A stretch of 64,000 nt of DNA from assembly GCF_002885975.1 (NCBI RefSeq), contig NZ_POSP01000001.1:682001-746000 (forward strand). Direction: 5' to 3'. Numbering within the stretch: position 1 is the first letter of the stretch; each line of letters opens with the position of its first letter. This stretch comes from Paucibacter aquatile. Its GTDB lineage: Bacteria; Pseudomonadota; Gammaproteobacteria; Burkholderiales; Burkholderiaceae_C. The position numbers were made by a program, and so were the translations under genes. This document shows positions 15,495-24,002 of this stretch, piece after piece. Below the pieces are notes generated by a model. It was given only the letters and a program-made list of their open reading frames with translations. It searched no databases and was not told the DNA's origin.

Positions 15495-17429
15495 ATGAGT
15501 GACTCTCTGCTGCACACCATCAACAGCCCGGCCGATCTGCGCTGCCTGCCTCGCACCGAGCTGCCCAAGCTGGCCGGTGAATTGCGCGCCTATGTGCTGG
15601 ACACCTTGTCCAACTCGCGCATCGGCGGCCATTTGGGCTCCAATCTGGGCACGGTCGAGCTGACCGTGGCCCTGCACTATGTGTTCAACACCCCGCACGA
15701 CCGTTTGGTCTGGGACGTGGGTCACCAGACCTATCCGCACAAGGTGCTGACCGGCCGTCGCGACGCGCTCGCCACCATCCGCCATTTCGGCGGCATCAGT
15801 GGATTTCCGCGTCGCGACGAGAGTGAATACGACACCTTCGGAACGGGCCACTCGAGCACCTCCATCTCGGCCGCCCACGGCATGGCCATGGCTGCCAAAC
15901 TCAAGGGTGAGGACCGCAAGGCCGTGGCCATCATCGGCGACGGGGCGATGACCGCCGGCATGGCCTTCGAGGCCCTGAACAACGCCGGTGTCGCCCACGG
16001 CGGCGTGATGGGCGATGTGCTGGTGATCCTGAACGACAACGACATGTCGATCAGCCCCCCGGTCGGCGCGCTGAACAAATACCTGGCCCGTCTGATGAGC
16101 GGCAGCTTCTACGCCTCGGCGCGCGAAGGCGCTAAGTCGGTGTTGAAGAACACGCCGCTGTACGAGTTCGCCAAGCGCTTCGAAGAGCACACCAAGGGCA
16201 TGGTTGTGCCCGGCACCATCTTCGAAGAGTTCGGCTTCAACTACGTCGGCCCCATCGATGGCCATGACCTCGATGCCCTGATCCCGACCCTGGAGAACCT
16301 GCGCGGCAAGAAAGGCCCGCAGTTCCTCCATGTGGTCACCAAGAAGGGCCAGGGCTACAAGCTGGCCGAGGCCGATCCGGTCAAGTACCACGCGGCACCG
16401 GGCAAGTTCGACCCATCGGTCGGTTTCGTCAAATCGGCGGCGCCGGCCAAGGTCAGCTTCACCCAGGTCTTCGGCGACTGGCTCTGCGATATGGCCGAGG
16501 CCGACAGCCGCCTGATCGGCATCACGCCGGCCATGCGCGAAGGCTCGGGCATGGTGGAGTTCCACAAGCGCTTCCCGACTCGCTACCACGATGTCGGCAT
16601 CGCTGAGCAGCATGCGGTGACGGTGGCCGGCGGCATGGCTTGCGAGGGCATGAAGCCGGTGGTGGCGATCTATTCCACCTTCCTGCAGCGTGCGTATGAC
16701 CAATTGATCCACGACGTGGCCCTGCAGAACCTGCCGGTGCTGTTTGCCCTGGATCGTGCCGGTCTGGTCGGTGCCGACGGTGCCACCCACGCCGGCAACT
16801 ACGACATCGCCTTCACCCGCTGCATCCCGAATATGGCGGTGCTGACCCCGGCGGATGAAAACGAATGCCGCCAGGCGCTCTTCACCGGCTACCAGCACAG
16901 CGGCCCGGTGACGGTGCGCTATCCGCGTGGCGCTGGCGTGGGCGTGGAAGTCCAGAAGACCATGAGCCTCCTGCCCTGGGGCAAGGGCGAGCTGCGCCGG
17001 CAATCGAGCAAGCCGCAGCTCGCGGGCGCGGCAGGTGCGCCGCGCATCGCCATCCTGGCCTTCGGTACCTTGCTGTACCCGGCCTTGGAAGCGGCCGAGC
17101 AACTCGACGCGACCGTGGCCAATATGCGTTTTGTGAAGCCGCTCGATGTCGAGCTGGTCACCGAGTTGGCGCGCACGCACGATGCCCTCGTCACCGTGGA
17201 AGACGGCTGTTTGATGGGTGGCGCGGGCTCGGCCGTGATGGAGGTCTTGCAAGCGGCCGGGCTCAATCCGCCGGTGCTGGTGCTGGGCCTACCCGATGAA
17301 TTCATCGAGCACGGCGAGGTGCCCAAGCTGATGGCGGCTTGCGGCCTGGACGCCAGCGGCATCGAACAAGCCATCCTCAAGCGCTTCGGCGCCCGACCCA
17401 GCCTGCTGCGCCCCGCCGCCAATCAGTGA
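15495..17429 (+). CDS. dxs: 1-deoxy-D-xylulose-5-phosphate synthase
   Basis: DXS condenses pyruvate and glyceraldehyde 3-phosphate with thiamine diphosphate, the first step of the MEP isoprenoid pathway. The 644-residue product shows VWDVGHQTYPHK near residue 75, the thiamine/Mg motif IIGDGAMTAGMAFEALNNAG near 150, the transketolase-like central domain with DVGIAEQHAVTVAGG near 368, and the C-terminal transketolase domain. It ends the xseB-ispA-dxs operon. A long hairpin follows the stop codon. Confidence 0.97.
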   Translation: MSDSLLHTINSPADLRCLPRTELPKLAGELRAYVLDTLSNSRIGGHLGSNLGTVELTVALHYVFNTPHDRLVWDVGHQTYPHKVLTGRRDALATIRHFGGISGFPRRDESEYDTFGTGHSSTSISAAHGMAMAAKLKGEDRKAVAIIGDGAMTAGMAFEALNNAGVAHGGVMGDVLVILNDNDMSISPPVGALNKYLARLMSGSFYASAREGAKSVLKNTPLYEFAKRFEEHTKGMVVPGTIFEEFGFNYVGPIDGHDLDALIPTLENLRGKKGPQFLHVVTKKGQGYKLAEADPVKYHAAPGKFDPSVGFVKSAAPAKVSFTQVFGDWLCDMAEADSRLIGITPAMREGSGMVEFHKRFPTRYHDVGIAEQHAVTVAGGMACEGMKPVVAIYSTFLQRAYDQLIHDVALQNLPVLFALDRAGLVGADGATHAGNYDIAFTRCIPNMAVLTPADENECRQALFTGYQHSGPVTVRYPRGAGVGVEVQKTMSLLPWGKGELRRQSSKPQLAGAAGAPRIAILAFGTLLYPALEAAEQLDATVANMRFVKPLDVELVTELARTHDALVTVEDGCLMGGAGSAVMEVLQAAGLNPPVLVLGLPDEFIEHGEVPKLMAACGLDASGIEQAILKRFGARPSLLRPAANQ

Positions 17430-17435
17430 AGCATG

Positions 17436-17469
17436 GCCGCCAAGACCTTGCCGCGGCAAGGTTGGCGGC
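17436..17469. repeat. Long imperfect palindrome between dxs and folE2
   Basis: GCCGCCAA at 17436-17443 pairs with TTGGCGGC at 17462-17469, and inside it CCTTGCC (17446-17452) pairs with GGCAAGG (17455-17461), giving about 15 base pairs with a 2-base bulge. No T-tract follows, so it may be an mRNA-stabilising or processing hairpin rather than an intrinsic terminator. Confidence 0.6.
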
Positions 17470-17544
17470 TTGCTGGCAAGCTGAGGGCTTCAGGGTTATC
17501 CCGTAATTTCTGCGGCCACATCGACGGGCCGCGCACCCGATTGC

Positions 17545-18339
17545 ATGAACCAAGTCACCAGCGCCCTCCACATTCCCGACACCCAGAGCGAGCGCGATGA
17601 GCGCCACCTCGTCATCCAGCGCGTCGGCGTCAAGGATGTGCGCTACCCGCTGCAGATCCAGGTCGGCACGCAGGCGCAGCCCACGGTGGGCACCTGGACG
17701 CTGGACGTCAGCCTGCCGGCAGAGAAGAAGGGCACGCACATGTCCCGCTTCGTTGCCTGGCTCGATGCCTTGCAGGCGCCGCTGGATGCCGCCTCGCTGC
17801 GCGAGCTGCATGGCCAGATGCTGGCCAAGCTGGAGGCGTTCGAGGGCCGCATCGAAGTGGCGTTCAGCTTCTTCATCCGCAAGCGCGCGCCGGTCTCCGG
17901 CATCGAGAGCCTGCTGGACTACCAGGGCCGCCTGATCTCAGAAACCCGCGCCGGCCAGACCACGGTCTGGGCCGAGGTGGCCGTCCCGGTCAAGAGCCTG
18001 TGCCCCTGTTCCAAAGAAATCTCCGACTATGGCGCTCACAACCAGCGCTCGCTGGTGACGGTGCGTGCCGAAATCGGCGCCCAGCCGGTCAGCTGGCAAG
18101 AGCTGGTGCGTTTCGCCGAAGAAAGCGCCTCCAGCGAAATCTGGCCTCTGCTCAAGCGCAGCGACGAAAAGTGGATCACCGAGCATGCTTACGAGAACCC
18201 CAAGTTCGTCGAGGATCTGGTGCGCGATGTGGCCCTGCGCCTGAACGCCGATCCGCGCATCGGCCGCTACACGGTGGACGTTGAGAACTTCGAGTCCATC
18301 CACAACCATTCGGCTTACGCGCGCATCGAGCGGCTCTGA
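17545..18339 (+). CDS. folE2: GTP cyclohydrolase FolE2 (type IB)
   Basis: A 264-residue FolE2 that converts GTP to 7,8-dihydroneopterin triphosphate for folate or queuosine-type pathways, without needing zinc as FolE1 does. The metal-binding cysteine lies in VPVKSLCPCSKEISDYGAHNQ near residue 150, and the C-terminal ESIHNHSAYARI is typical. The N-terminal IPDTQSERDERHLVIQRVGV matches the family. It ends one base before the convergent LysR-type gene, with no space for a separate terminator. FolE2 is often zinc-starvation controlled; no Zur site was recognised here. Confidence 0.95.
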   Translation: MNQVTSALHIPDTQSERDERHLVIQRVGVKDVRYPLQIQVGTQAQPTVGTWTLDVSLPAEKKGTHMSRFVAWLDALQAPLDAASLRELHGQMLAKLEAFEGRIEVAFSFFIRKRAPVSGIESLLDYQGRLISETRAGQTTVWAEVAVPVKSLCPCSKEISDYGAHNQRSLVTVRAEIGAQPVSWQELVRFAEESASSEIWPLLKRSDEKWITEHAYENPKFVEDLVRDVALRLNADPRIGRYTVDVENFESIHNHSAYARIERL

Positions 18340-18340
18340 G

Positions 18341-19267
18341 TCAGCGAAGGGCGAGTTCTAGAGCCTGGCTCATGCGGCTCGCTTGATGCTGTAGGGCTTG
18401 CAGAAAGCTTTGCGCCAGCGGCTGCGCCGGCCGGTACATCGGCAGCAGGGCCGAGACCTGGAAGGGCACGGACAGGCTGAAGCGTCGCAGCTGCAGCCCA
18501 GAGCCGGCCAGGGCCAGCGCCGTCAAGGGATTGACGATGGCCAGGCCCAGGCCTTGCTGGACCATCGCGCACACGGCCACGGCGCTGTGGGTTTCCACGC
18601 GCAGGCGGCGTTGCACGCCGGCCTCGGCGAACAAGGCATCCAGCTGCAGGCGGTAAGGGTCCTCGGCCGAAAGGCTGATGAAGTCCTGGCCTTCGAAGTC
18701 GGCCGGCTGCAAGACCCGTCGCTCCAACAGCGGGTGGCCCGCCGGCAGCACACACACCTCATCCAGGGTCAGCACCGGCACCCGCTGCGTGCCCTCGGCG
18801 CTGTGCGCCTGCTGCTCGCTCAGGCCCAGGTCGAAGCGCTGCGCCCCCATCCATTCCTCGAGCAAGGGCGATTCCTGGGGTGTGATGGACAGCTGCGCCG
18901 CCGGGTGGGCGGCCAGAAAGTCGGCGCAGGCGGCGGGCAGCAGGGCATGGCTGAGGGCGGGCAGGCAGAGCACGGCCAACTGCACCTGTTCGTCGCGACC
19001 CAGCTGCGCGGCGCGGCTGCGGATTCGGTCCAGGCCCTGGTAGCTGCGCTGCACCTCGTCGAACAAGGCCAGGCCCCGCGCGGTGGCGCGCAGGCGGCCG
19101 CGCTGGCGCTCGAACAGGGCATAGCCCAGCAGTTGCTCCAGCCGTGCCAGCTCACGGCTCAGTGTCGGCTGCGAGCTGCGCAGCAACTGGGCCGCTTCGG
19201 TGACGCTGCCGGCCGTCATGACGGCGCGGAAGACTTCGATATGGCGCAGGCTGATGTCCGGGTTCAC
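18341..19267 (-). CDS. LysR-family transcriptional regulator, probably of lysA
   Basis: A 308-residue LysR-type regulator. The N-terminal winged helix-turn-helix reads ISLRHIEVFRAVMTAG then SVTEAAQLLRSSQPTLSREL, followed by an effector domain. It is divergent from lysA with 112 bp between them, the same arrangement as E. coli lysR-lysA, where LysR activates lysA in response to diaminopimelate and lysine. That role is inferred from context. The GTG at 19267 is chosen because it places the HTH at the usual distance from the N-terminus; the readable frame upstream crosses the AT-rich promoter and is unlikely to be translated. Confidence 0.88.
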   Translation of the reverse strand: MNPDISLRHIEVFRAVMTAGSVTEAAQLLRSSQPTLSRELARLEQLLGYALFERQRGRLRATARGLALFDEVQRSYQGLDRIRSRAAQLGRDEQVQLAVLCLPALSHALLPAACADFLAAHPAAQLSITPQESPLLEEWMGAQRFDLGLSEQQAHSAEGTQRVPVLTLDEVCVLPAGHPLLERRVLQPADFEGQDFISLSAEDPYRLQLDALFAEAGVQRRLRVETHSAVAVCAMVQQGLGLAIVNPLTALALAGSGLQLRRFSLSVPFQVSALLPMYRPAQPLAQSFLQALQHQASRMSQALELALR

Positions 19268-19379
19268 GAAATAGGCATATCCAAAATGAATGAGTCGTTT
19301 ATAAATCAATATTTGAATGAATGGCGCAGGGCAGGCATGCTTCTGCCATTCCCTGAACCCTGCCCGAGAGAGCCCGCCC
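19268..19379. promoter_or_regulatory. Divergent lysR-type/lysA promoter region
   Basis: This 112-bp gap is notably AT-rich around 19270-19320, unlike the neighbours. It has TGAATGA-type repeats at 19287 and 19313 and TTTATAAAT at 19298-19306, which could be a -10 region. A LysR-type T-N11-A operator is likely here but cannot be fixed by eye. Confidence 0.4.
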
Positions 19380-20633
19380 ATGCCTGCTGCCACCCTGACC
19401 CCCAACCGCCTGCAAGCCCTGGCTCAGACCTTCGGCACGCCTTTGTGGGTCTACGACGCTGGCACCATCCGTGAGCGCATCGCCGCGTTGCGGGCCTTCG
19501 ATGCCATCCGCTTTGCGCAAAAAGCCTGTTCCAACACCCACATCCTGCGGCTGATGCGGGAGCAGGGCGTCAAGGTCGATGCCGTCTCGCGCGGCGAGGT
19601 GCTGCGTGCCTTGGCGGCCGGCTACCGCGCCGATGGCTCGGTGCATTCGGACATCGTCTTCACGGCAGACCTGCTGGACCGCGAGACCCTGGCCACCGTG
19701 ATCGAGCACCAGGTGCCAGTCAATGCCGGCTCCATCGACATGCTGCACCAGCTGGGCGCTGCCTCACCCGGCCACGGCGTCTGGCTGCGCATCAACCCCG
19801 GCTTTGGCCACGGCCACAGCAACAAGACCAACACCGGCGGTGAGCACAGCAAGCACGGCATCTGGCATGCCGACTTGCCGGCCGCCCTGGCCGCGGTGCA
19901 GGCGCACGGCCTGCGCCTGATCGGCCTGCACATGCACATCGGTTCGGGTGTGGACTACCGCCATCTGTCCGAGGTCTGCGGCGCCATGGTGGAACTGGTG
20001 CGCCAGGTGCAGGCGGCCGGCATGGACTTGCAGGCGATCTCGGCCGGCGGCGGCTTGTCGATTCCCTACCGCGATGGCGAGCCCGTCATCGACACCGAAC
20101 ATTACTTCGGCCTCTGGGATCAGGCGCGCCAGCAGGCGCAAACCCTGCTGGGCCACGCCTTGCAGCTGGAGATCGAGCCGGGCCGCTACCTGGTGGCCGA
20201 GAGCGGTGTGCTGCTGGCCGAGGTGCGCGCCAGCAAGGATGTGGGCCGCAATCACTTTGTGCTGGTGGATGCCGGCTTCAATGAGCTGATGCGCCCGGCC
20301 ATGTACGGTGCTTTTCATGCCATGAGCTTGCTGCCGGCCGATGGCCAAGCGGACCGCGCCGAGCGGCCCACGGTGGTGGCCGGCCCGCTGTGCGAATCGG
20401 GCGATGTGTTCACGCAAGTGGACGGTGGCGTGGTCGAGCCTCGCCTGCTGCCGGCCGCCCAGGTCGGTGATCTGCTTGTGATTCACGACACCGGGGCCTA
20501 CGGTGCCTCCATGTCCAGCAACTACAACAGCCGTCCGCTCGCGGCCGAGGTGCTGGTGGTTGGCGATCAGCAGCACCTGATCCGCCGCCGGCAGACGGTG
20601 GAGGAACTGCTCGCCTTGGAGCAGGGGATCTGA
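19380..20633 (+). CDS. lysA: Diaminopimelate decarboxylase
   Basis: LysA decarboxylates meso-diaminopimelate to L-lysine using pyridoxal phosphate, the last step of lysine synthesis. The 417-residue product has the PLP lysine K48 in RFAQKACSN, GLHMHIGSGVDYRHL near 182, EIEPGRYLVAESG near 263 and the dimer-site cysteine in GPLCESGDVF near 340. It is of the E. coli length class. The ATG at 19380 precedes the first family residues; the open lead before it lies in the promoter. A LysR-type regulator is divergent. Confidence 0.95.
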   Translation: MPAATLTPNRLQALAQTFGTPLWVYDAGTIRERIAALRAFDAIRFAQKACSNTHILRLMREQGVKVDAVSRGEVLRALAAGYRADGSVHSDIVFTADLLDRETLATVIEHQVPVNAGSIDMLHQLGAASPGHGVWLRINPGFGHGHSNKTNTGGEHSKHGIWHADLPAALAAVQAHGLRLIGLHMHIGSGVDYRHLSEVCGAMVELVRQVQAAGMDLQAISAGGGLSIPYRDGEPVIDTEHYFGLWDQARQQAQTLLGHALQLEIEPGRYLVAESGVLLAEVRASKDVGRNHFVLVDAGFNELMRPAMYGAFHAMSLLPADGQADRAERPTVVAGPLCESGDVFTQVDGGVVEPRLLPAAQVGDLLVIHDTGAYGASMSSNYNSRPLAAEVLVVGDQQHLIRRRQTVEELLALEQGI

Positions 20634-20712
20634 CCTGATGGTGTGACAAGGGTGTGGCGACCGAGCCTGGTTCTTGATAGTCCAGCTCAATAGGCGCAAG
20701 CAATGACAGTGA

Positions 20713-20726
20713 TTTGATTAATCAAA
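20713..20726. promoter_or_regulatory. Perfect 14-bp AT-rich palindrome upstream of ahpC
   Basis: TTTGATTAATCAAA is a perfect palindrome 87 bp before the ahpC ATG. It is likely an operator for a dimeric regulator. It does not fit the spaced ATAG-N7-CTAT pattern of OxyR. Confidence 0.45.
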
Positions 20727-20730
20727 CCTG

Positions 20731-20749
20731 CAAGCCGGGGCTTGCTTTT
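20731..20749 (+). terminator. Weak intrinsic terminator between lysA and ahpC
   Basis: CAAGCC at 20731-20736 pairs with GGCTTG at 20739-20744, followed by CTTTTA. The short T-run makes it weak. It probably ends the lysA transcript. Confidence 0.4.
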
Positions 20750-20813
20750 ATGATTCATCCATCGCAGGTTTTCAAGCTTGTGCCACCCTCTCTACCAACC
20801 CAAAGGAAATGTC

Positions 20814-21377
20814 ATGTCCTTGATCAACACCCAAGTCCAGCCTTTCAAGACCGAAGCCTTCCACAACGGCAAGTTCGTCACCGTCAGCGACGAGAGCCTG
20901 AAGGGCAAGTGGTCCGTGCTGATCTTCATGCCGGCGGCTTTCACCTTCAACTGCCCGACCGAAGTCGAAGACGCGGCCGACAGCTACGCTGAGTTCCAAA
21001 AGGCCGGTGCCGAGGTCTACATCGTCACCACCGACACCCACTTCTCGCACAAGGTCTGGCACGAAACCTCGCCGGCCGTGGGCAAGGCCAAGTTCCCCCT
21101 GGTCGGCGACCCGACCCACAAGCTGACCCGCGCTTTCGGCGTGCACATCGAAGAAGAAGGCCTGTCGCTGCGCGGCACCTTCGTGATCAACCCGGACGGC
21201 ATCATCAAGACCGCCGAAGTGCACTCCAACGAAATCGCCCGCGACGTGTCGGAAACCCTGCGCAAGCTGAAGGCCGCCCAGTACACCGCCGCCAACCCCG
21301 GCCAAGTGTGCCCGGCCAAGTGGAAGGAAGGCGCCAAGACCATCGCTCCTTCGCTGGACCTGGTCGGCAAGATCTAA
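20814..21377 (+). CDS. ahpC: Alkyl hydroperoxide reductase C (peroxiredoxin)
   Basis: A 187-residue typical 2-Cys peroxiredoxin that reduces organic peroxides and H2O2 in the cytoplasm and is recycled by AhpF. The peroxidatic cysteine is C47 in AAFTFNCPTE and the resolving cysteine is C166 in VCPAKW. A ribosome binding site AAAGGAAA precedes the ATG at 20814. Codon use is strongly biased toward preferred C/G-ending codons, as expected of a highly expressed protein. ahpF follows after 187 bp containing stem-loops. Confidence 0.97.
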   Translation: MSLINTQVQPFKTEAFHNGKFVTVSDESLKGKWSVLIFMPAAFTFNCPTEVEDAADSYAEFQKAGAEVYIVTTDTHFSHKVWHETSPAVGKAKFPLVGDPTHKLTRAFGVHIEEEGLSLRGTFVINPDGIIKTAEVHSNEIARDVSETLRKLKAAQYTAANPGQVCPAKWKEGAKTIAPSLDLVGKI

Positions 21378-21515
21378 GTCTGCGTCAGACTGGATCGAAT
21401 GACGATTGAATTCGCAGGCCCGGGAGGGCTTGCGATTCCCCTTCAGCGAGATCTGTTGTTCAAGCTCCGCTGAAAGCGCCCAGGCCTCTCCGGCTGAACC
21501 TCAGGGCGTTTTCAG
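21377..21515 (+). repeat. Two stem-loops between ahpC and ahpF
   Basis: AGTCTG pairs with CAGACT around a CGT loop at 21377-21391, directly at the ahpC stop. CTGAAAGCGCC (21470-21480) pairs with GGCGTTTTCAG (21505-21515), 10 of 11 bases. Neither has a T-tract. They may protect the ahpC mRNA end or reduce readthrough into ahpF. Confidence 0.5.
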
Positions 21516-21564
21516 AGTGGCTTTGCAGCGCCACGCCTGTACACCCCGAAAACGGAGAAGCACC

Positions 21565-23127
21565 ATGTTGGACGCACAACTGAAGACCCAGCTCAAGGCC
21601 TACCTCGAGCGCGTCACCCAACCTTTCGAAATCATCGCCAGCCTGGATGAGCGCGAGGCCTCGAGCGAGTTGCTTGGCCTGCTGCAAGACATCGCGGCGA
21701 TGTCGGACAAGATCACGCTCAAGACCGACGGCCAGGCCGAGCGCCGCCCGTCTTTCAGCCTGAACCGCATTGGCTCGGACCTGAAGCTGAGCTTCGCAGC
21801 CATTCCGCTGGGCCACGAGTTCACCTCCCTGGTGCTGGCCCTGTTGTGGGTGGGCGGCCATCCGCCCAAGGTCGAGCCCGAGGTGATCGAGCAGATCCGC
21901 GGTCTGGACGGTGACTTCAGCTTCGAGGTCTATATGTCCTTGAGCTGCCACAACTGCCCCGATGTGGTCCAAGCTCTGAGCCTGATGGCGGTGCAGAACC
22001 CGCGGGTCAAAACCGTGGTCATCGACGGCGGCCTGTTCCAGGACGAGGTCAATGCCCGCGAGATCATGGCCGTGCCCAGCATCTACCTGAACGGCCAGTT
22101 CTTCGGCTCGGGCCGCATGACGGTGGAAGAGATCGTGGCCAAGCTGGACACCGGCGCCGCCGCCCGCGATGCCGCCAAGCTCAGCGAGAAGGCGCCCTAC
22201 GACATGCTGATCGTCGGCGGTGGCCCGGCCGGCGCGGCTGCGGCCGTGTACGCCGCCCGCAAAGGCATCCGCACCGGTGTGGCGGCCGAGCGTTTTGGCG
22301 GCCAGGTGAACGACACCCTGGCGATCGAGAACTATGTGTCCGTGCTCGAAACCGACGGACCCAAGTTCGCCGCCGCGCTGGAAGGCCATGTCAAAGCCTA
22401 CGACGTGGACATCATGAATCTGCAGCGCGCCGAGAAGCTGATCCCGGCGGCCGAGCCGGGCGGCCTGATCGAGGTGCAGCTGGCCAATGGCGGCACGCTC
22501 AAGTCGCGCTCGGTCATCCTGTCCACCGGCGCGCGCTGGCGCAATGTCAATGTGCCCGGCGAGCAGGAGTACAAGAACAAGGGCGTGGCCTACTGCCCGC
22601 ATTGCGACGGCCCCTTGTTCAAGGGCAAGCGCGTGGCGGTGATCGGCGGCGGCAACTCCGGCGTGGAAGCGGCCATCGACCTGGCCGGCATCGTCGCCCA
22701 TGTCACCCTGATCGAGTTCGGCGAAGCCTTGCGTGCCGATGCGGTGCTGGTCAACAAGCTCAAGAGCCTGCCCAACGTCACCATCCACACCTCGGCCCAA
22801 ACGACCGAATTCACTGGCGAAGGCGGCAAGCTCAACGGCCTGAACTACACCGACCGCAACAGCGGTGAAGCCCACCGCATCGAGCTGGAAGGTGTGTTCG
22901 TGCAGATCGGCCTGGTGCCCAACACCGAGTGGCTCAAGGGCGTGGTCGAGCTGAGCAAGCACGGCGAGATCATCGTCGATGCCAGAGGCCAGACCTCGCT
23001 GCCCGGCGTGTTTGCCGCCGGCGATGTGACCACTGTGCCCTTCAAGCAGATCATCATCGCCACAGGTGACGGCGCCAAGGCGGCCCTCGGCGCCTTTGAC
23101 TACCTGATGCGGCAGCCGGTCCTGTGA
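21565..23127 (+). CDS. ahpF: Alkyl hydroperoxide reductase subunit F
   Basis: AhpF is the NADH-dependent flavin disulfide reductase that recycles AhpC. The 520-residue protein has an N-terminal tandem thioredoxin-like domain with the redox pair C128-H-N-C131 in SLSCHNCPDV, an FAD site in LIVGGGPAGAAAAVYAA near 212, the second CxxC in YCPHCDGPLF near 344, an NADH site in VIGGGNSGVEAAIDLAG near 358, and GVFAAGDVTTVPFKQ near 480. A GGAGAAG ribosome binding site precedes the ATG at 21565. Length and domains are complete. Confidence 0.96.
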   Translation: MLDAQLKTQLKAYLERVTQPFEIIASLDEREASSELLGLLQDIAAMSDKITLKTDGQAERRPSFSLNRIGSDLKLSFAAIPLGHEFTSLVLALLWVGGHPPKVEPEVIEQIRGLDGDFSFEVYMSLSCHNCPDVVQALSLMAVQNPRVKTVVIDGGLFQDEVNAREIMAVPSIYLNGQFFGSGRMTVEEIVAKLDTGAAARDAAKLSEKAPYDMLIVGGGPAGAAAAVYAARKGIRTGVAAERFGGQVNDTLAIENYVSVLETDGPKFAAALEGHVKAYDVDIMNLQRAEKLIPAAEPGGLIEVQLANGGTLKSRSVILSTGARWRNVNVPGEQEYKNKGVAYCPHCDGPLFKGKRVAVIGGGNSGVEAAIDLAGIVAHVTLIEFGEALRADAVLVNKLKSLPNVTIHTSAQTTEFTGEGGKLNGLNYTDRNSGEAHRIELEGVFVQIGLVPNTEWLKGVVELSKHGEIIVDARGQTSLPGVFAAGDVTTVPFKQIIIATGDGAKAALGAFDYLMRQPVL

Positions 23128-23170
23128 ACCCGAGGCGCCTGGCTGGCGCTTGGGGCTGGTGAGACGGGCA

Positions 23171-23842
23171 TCAGCCCGCGTCAGCCCCAAGGTAGCGCCA
23201 CACGGGGGCCAAGCCCCAGTGCCAGGCGGCCAGGCCCAAGGCAGCGCTGTAAATGCAGGCCAGCAGGCCCGCAGCCCATGCGTAAAGCAAGAGCAAGCCA
23301 TCCCGCAAGGCCAACCCCAGGCCCAGCAGCGCCATGCACATGGCTGGCAGCACATTGCCCAGCGGCAGGGGCAAGAAAATCAAGGCGCCCATCAAAGCCA
23401 CGAGTGCGGCCATCCAAGGGCGCGGCCCGGCCTGTGTGAGTGAACCGAGCCCGTGCTGGCCTCGCGCAAAGCGGGCCGCTCGCTCATAGAGCCAAGCCAT
23501 CATCAGCAATGCGCGGCGTGCCCAGCGAGCTGGCATCTGAAAAGCTGCCACGCGCGCGGGCAGGGCGCCGACTGGGTCGCCGCGCCAGATCGGCACGGCC
23601 AGCATCATCAGCGCCAAGCCCATGACGTTGCCTACACCGGGCACGGGCAAGACACAAGGTGCGGCCAGCACCAGCAGCAGCGAGCCCAGGCCGGCAGAGC
23701 CTTGCAGCGTCGCGAGCTCAGCCAGGCTCACCGCTTCAGCGTTCAAGCGCCCTGCGGCTTCCCGCAAGCGCAGGTGAGGCGGCTGAAAAGCTCCGGGCGG
23801 CGAAGTCTCATATTGGGTCGAAGATGAAGGGTCGGTCGTCAT
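23171..23842 (-). CDS. ExoD-family exopolysaccharide synthesis protein
   Basis: A 223-residue membrane protein of the ExoD family, first described in Sinorhizobium exopolysaccharide mutants. Typical stretches are LAALQGS-like VSLAELATLQGSAGLGSLLL near residue 38, LVLAAPCVLPVPGVGNVMG and a C-terminal block of hydrophobic segments. Its biochemical role is not known. The ATG at 23842 has GGAG seven bases upstream, so it is chosen over an in-frame start 12 codons earlier. It is convergent with ahpF and divergent from the TRAP operon. Confidence 0.82.
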   Translation of the reverse strand: MTTDPSSSTQYETSPPGAFQPPHLRLREAAGRLNAEAVSLAELATLQGSAGLGSLLLVLAAPCVLPVPGVGNVMGLALMMLAVPIWRGDPVGALPARVAAFQMPARWARRALLMMAWLYERAARFARGQHGLGSLTQAGPRPWMAALVALMGALIFLPLPLGNVLPAMCMALLGLGLALRDGLLLLYAWAAGLLACIYSAALGLAAWHWGLAPVWRYLGADAG

Positions 23843-24002
23843 TGACTCCGTAGTTTGGGCTGCCCGTGTGACGGCCATGCCATGCCTTCATGCGTGGACC
23901 GTGAACCGACCTGCTTCTGTCTTGACGGCGTCACGCCGGTTTCATCATGCCTGCCTAGACTCGCCGGCCATCGGTCACTTGACCACACCGCCCCAAGCCC
24001 TG

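Noticed and set aside
20677..20710. Possible OxyR site upstream of ahpC (ATAG-N7-CAAT start)
   Set aside because: Only the first of four tetranucleotides matches well; the others match two or three of four bases, no better than chance.
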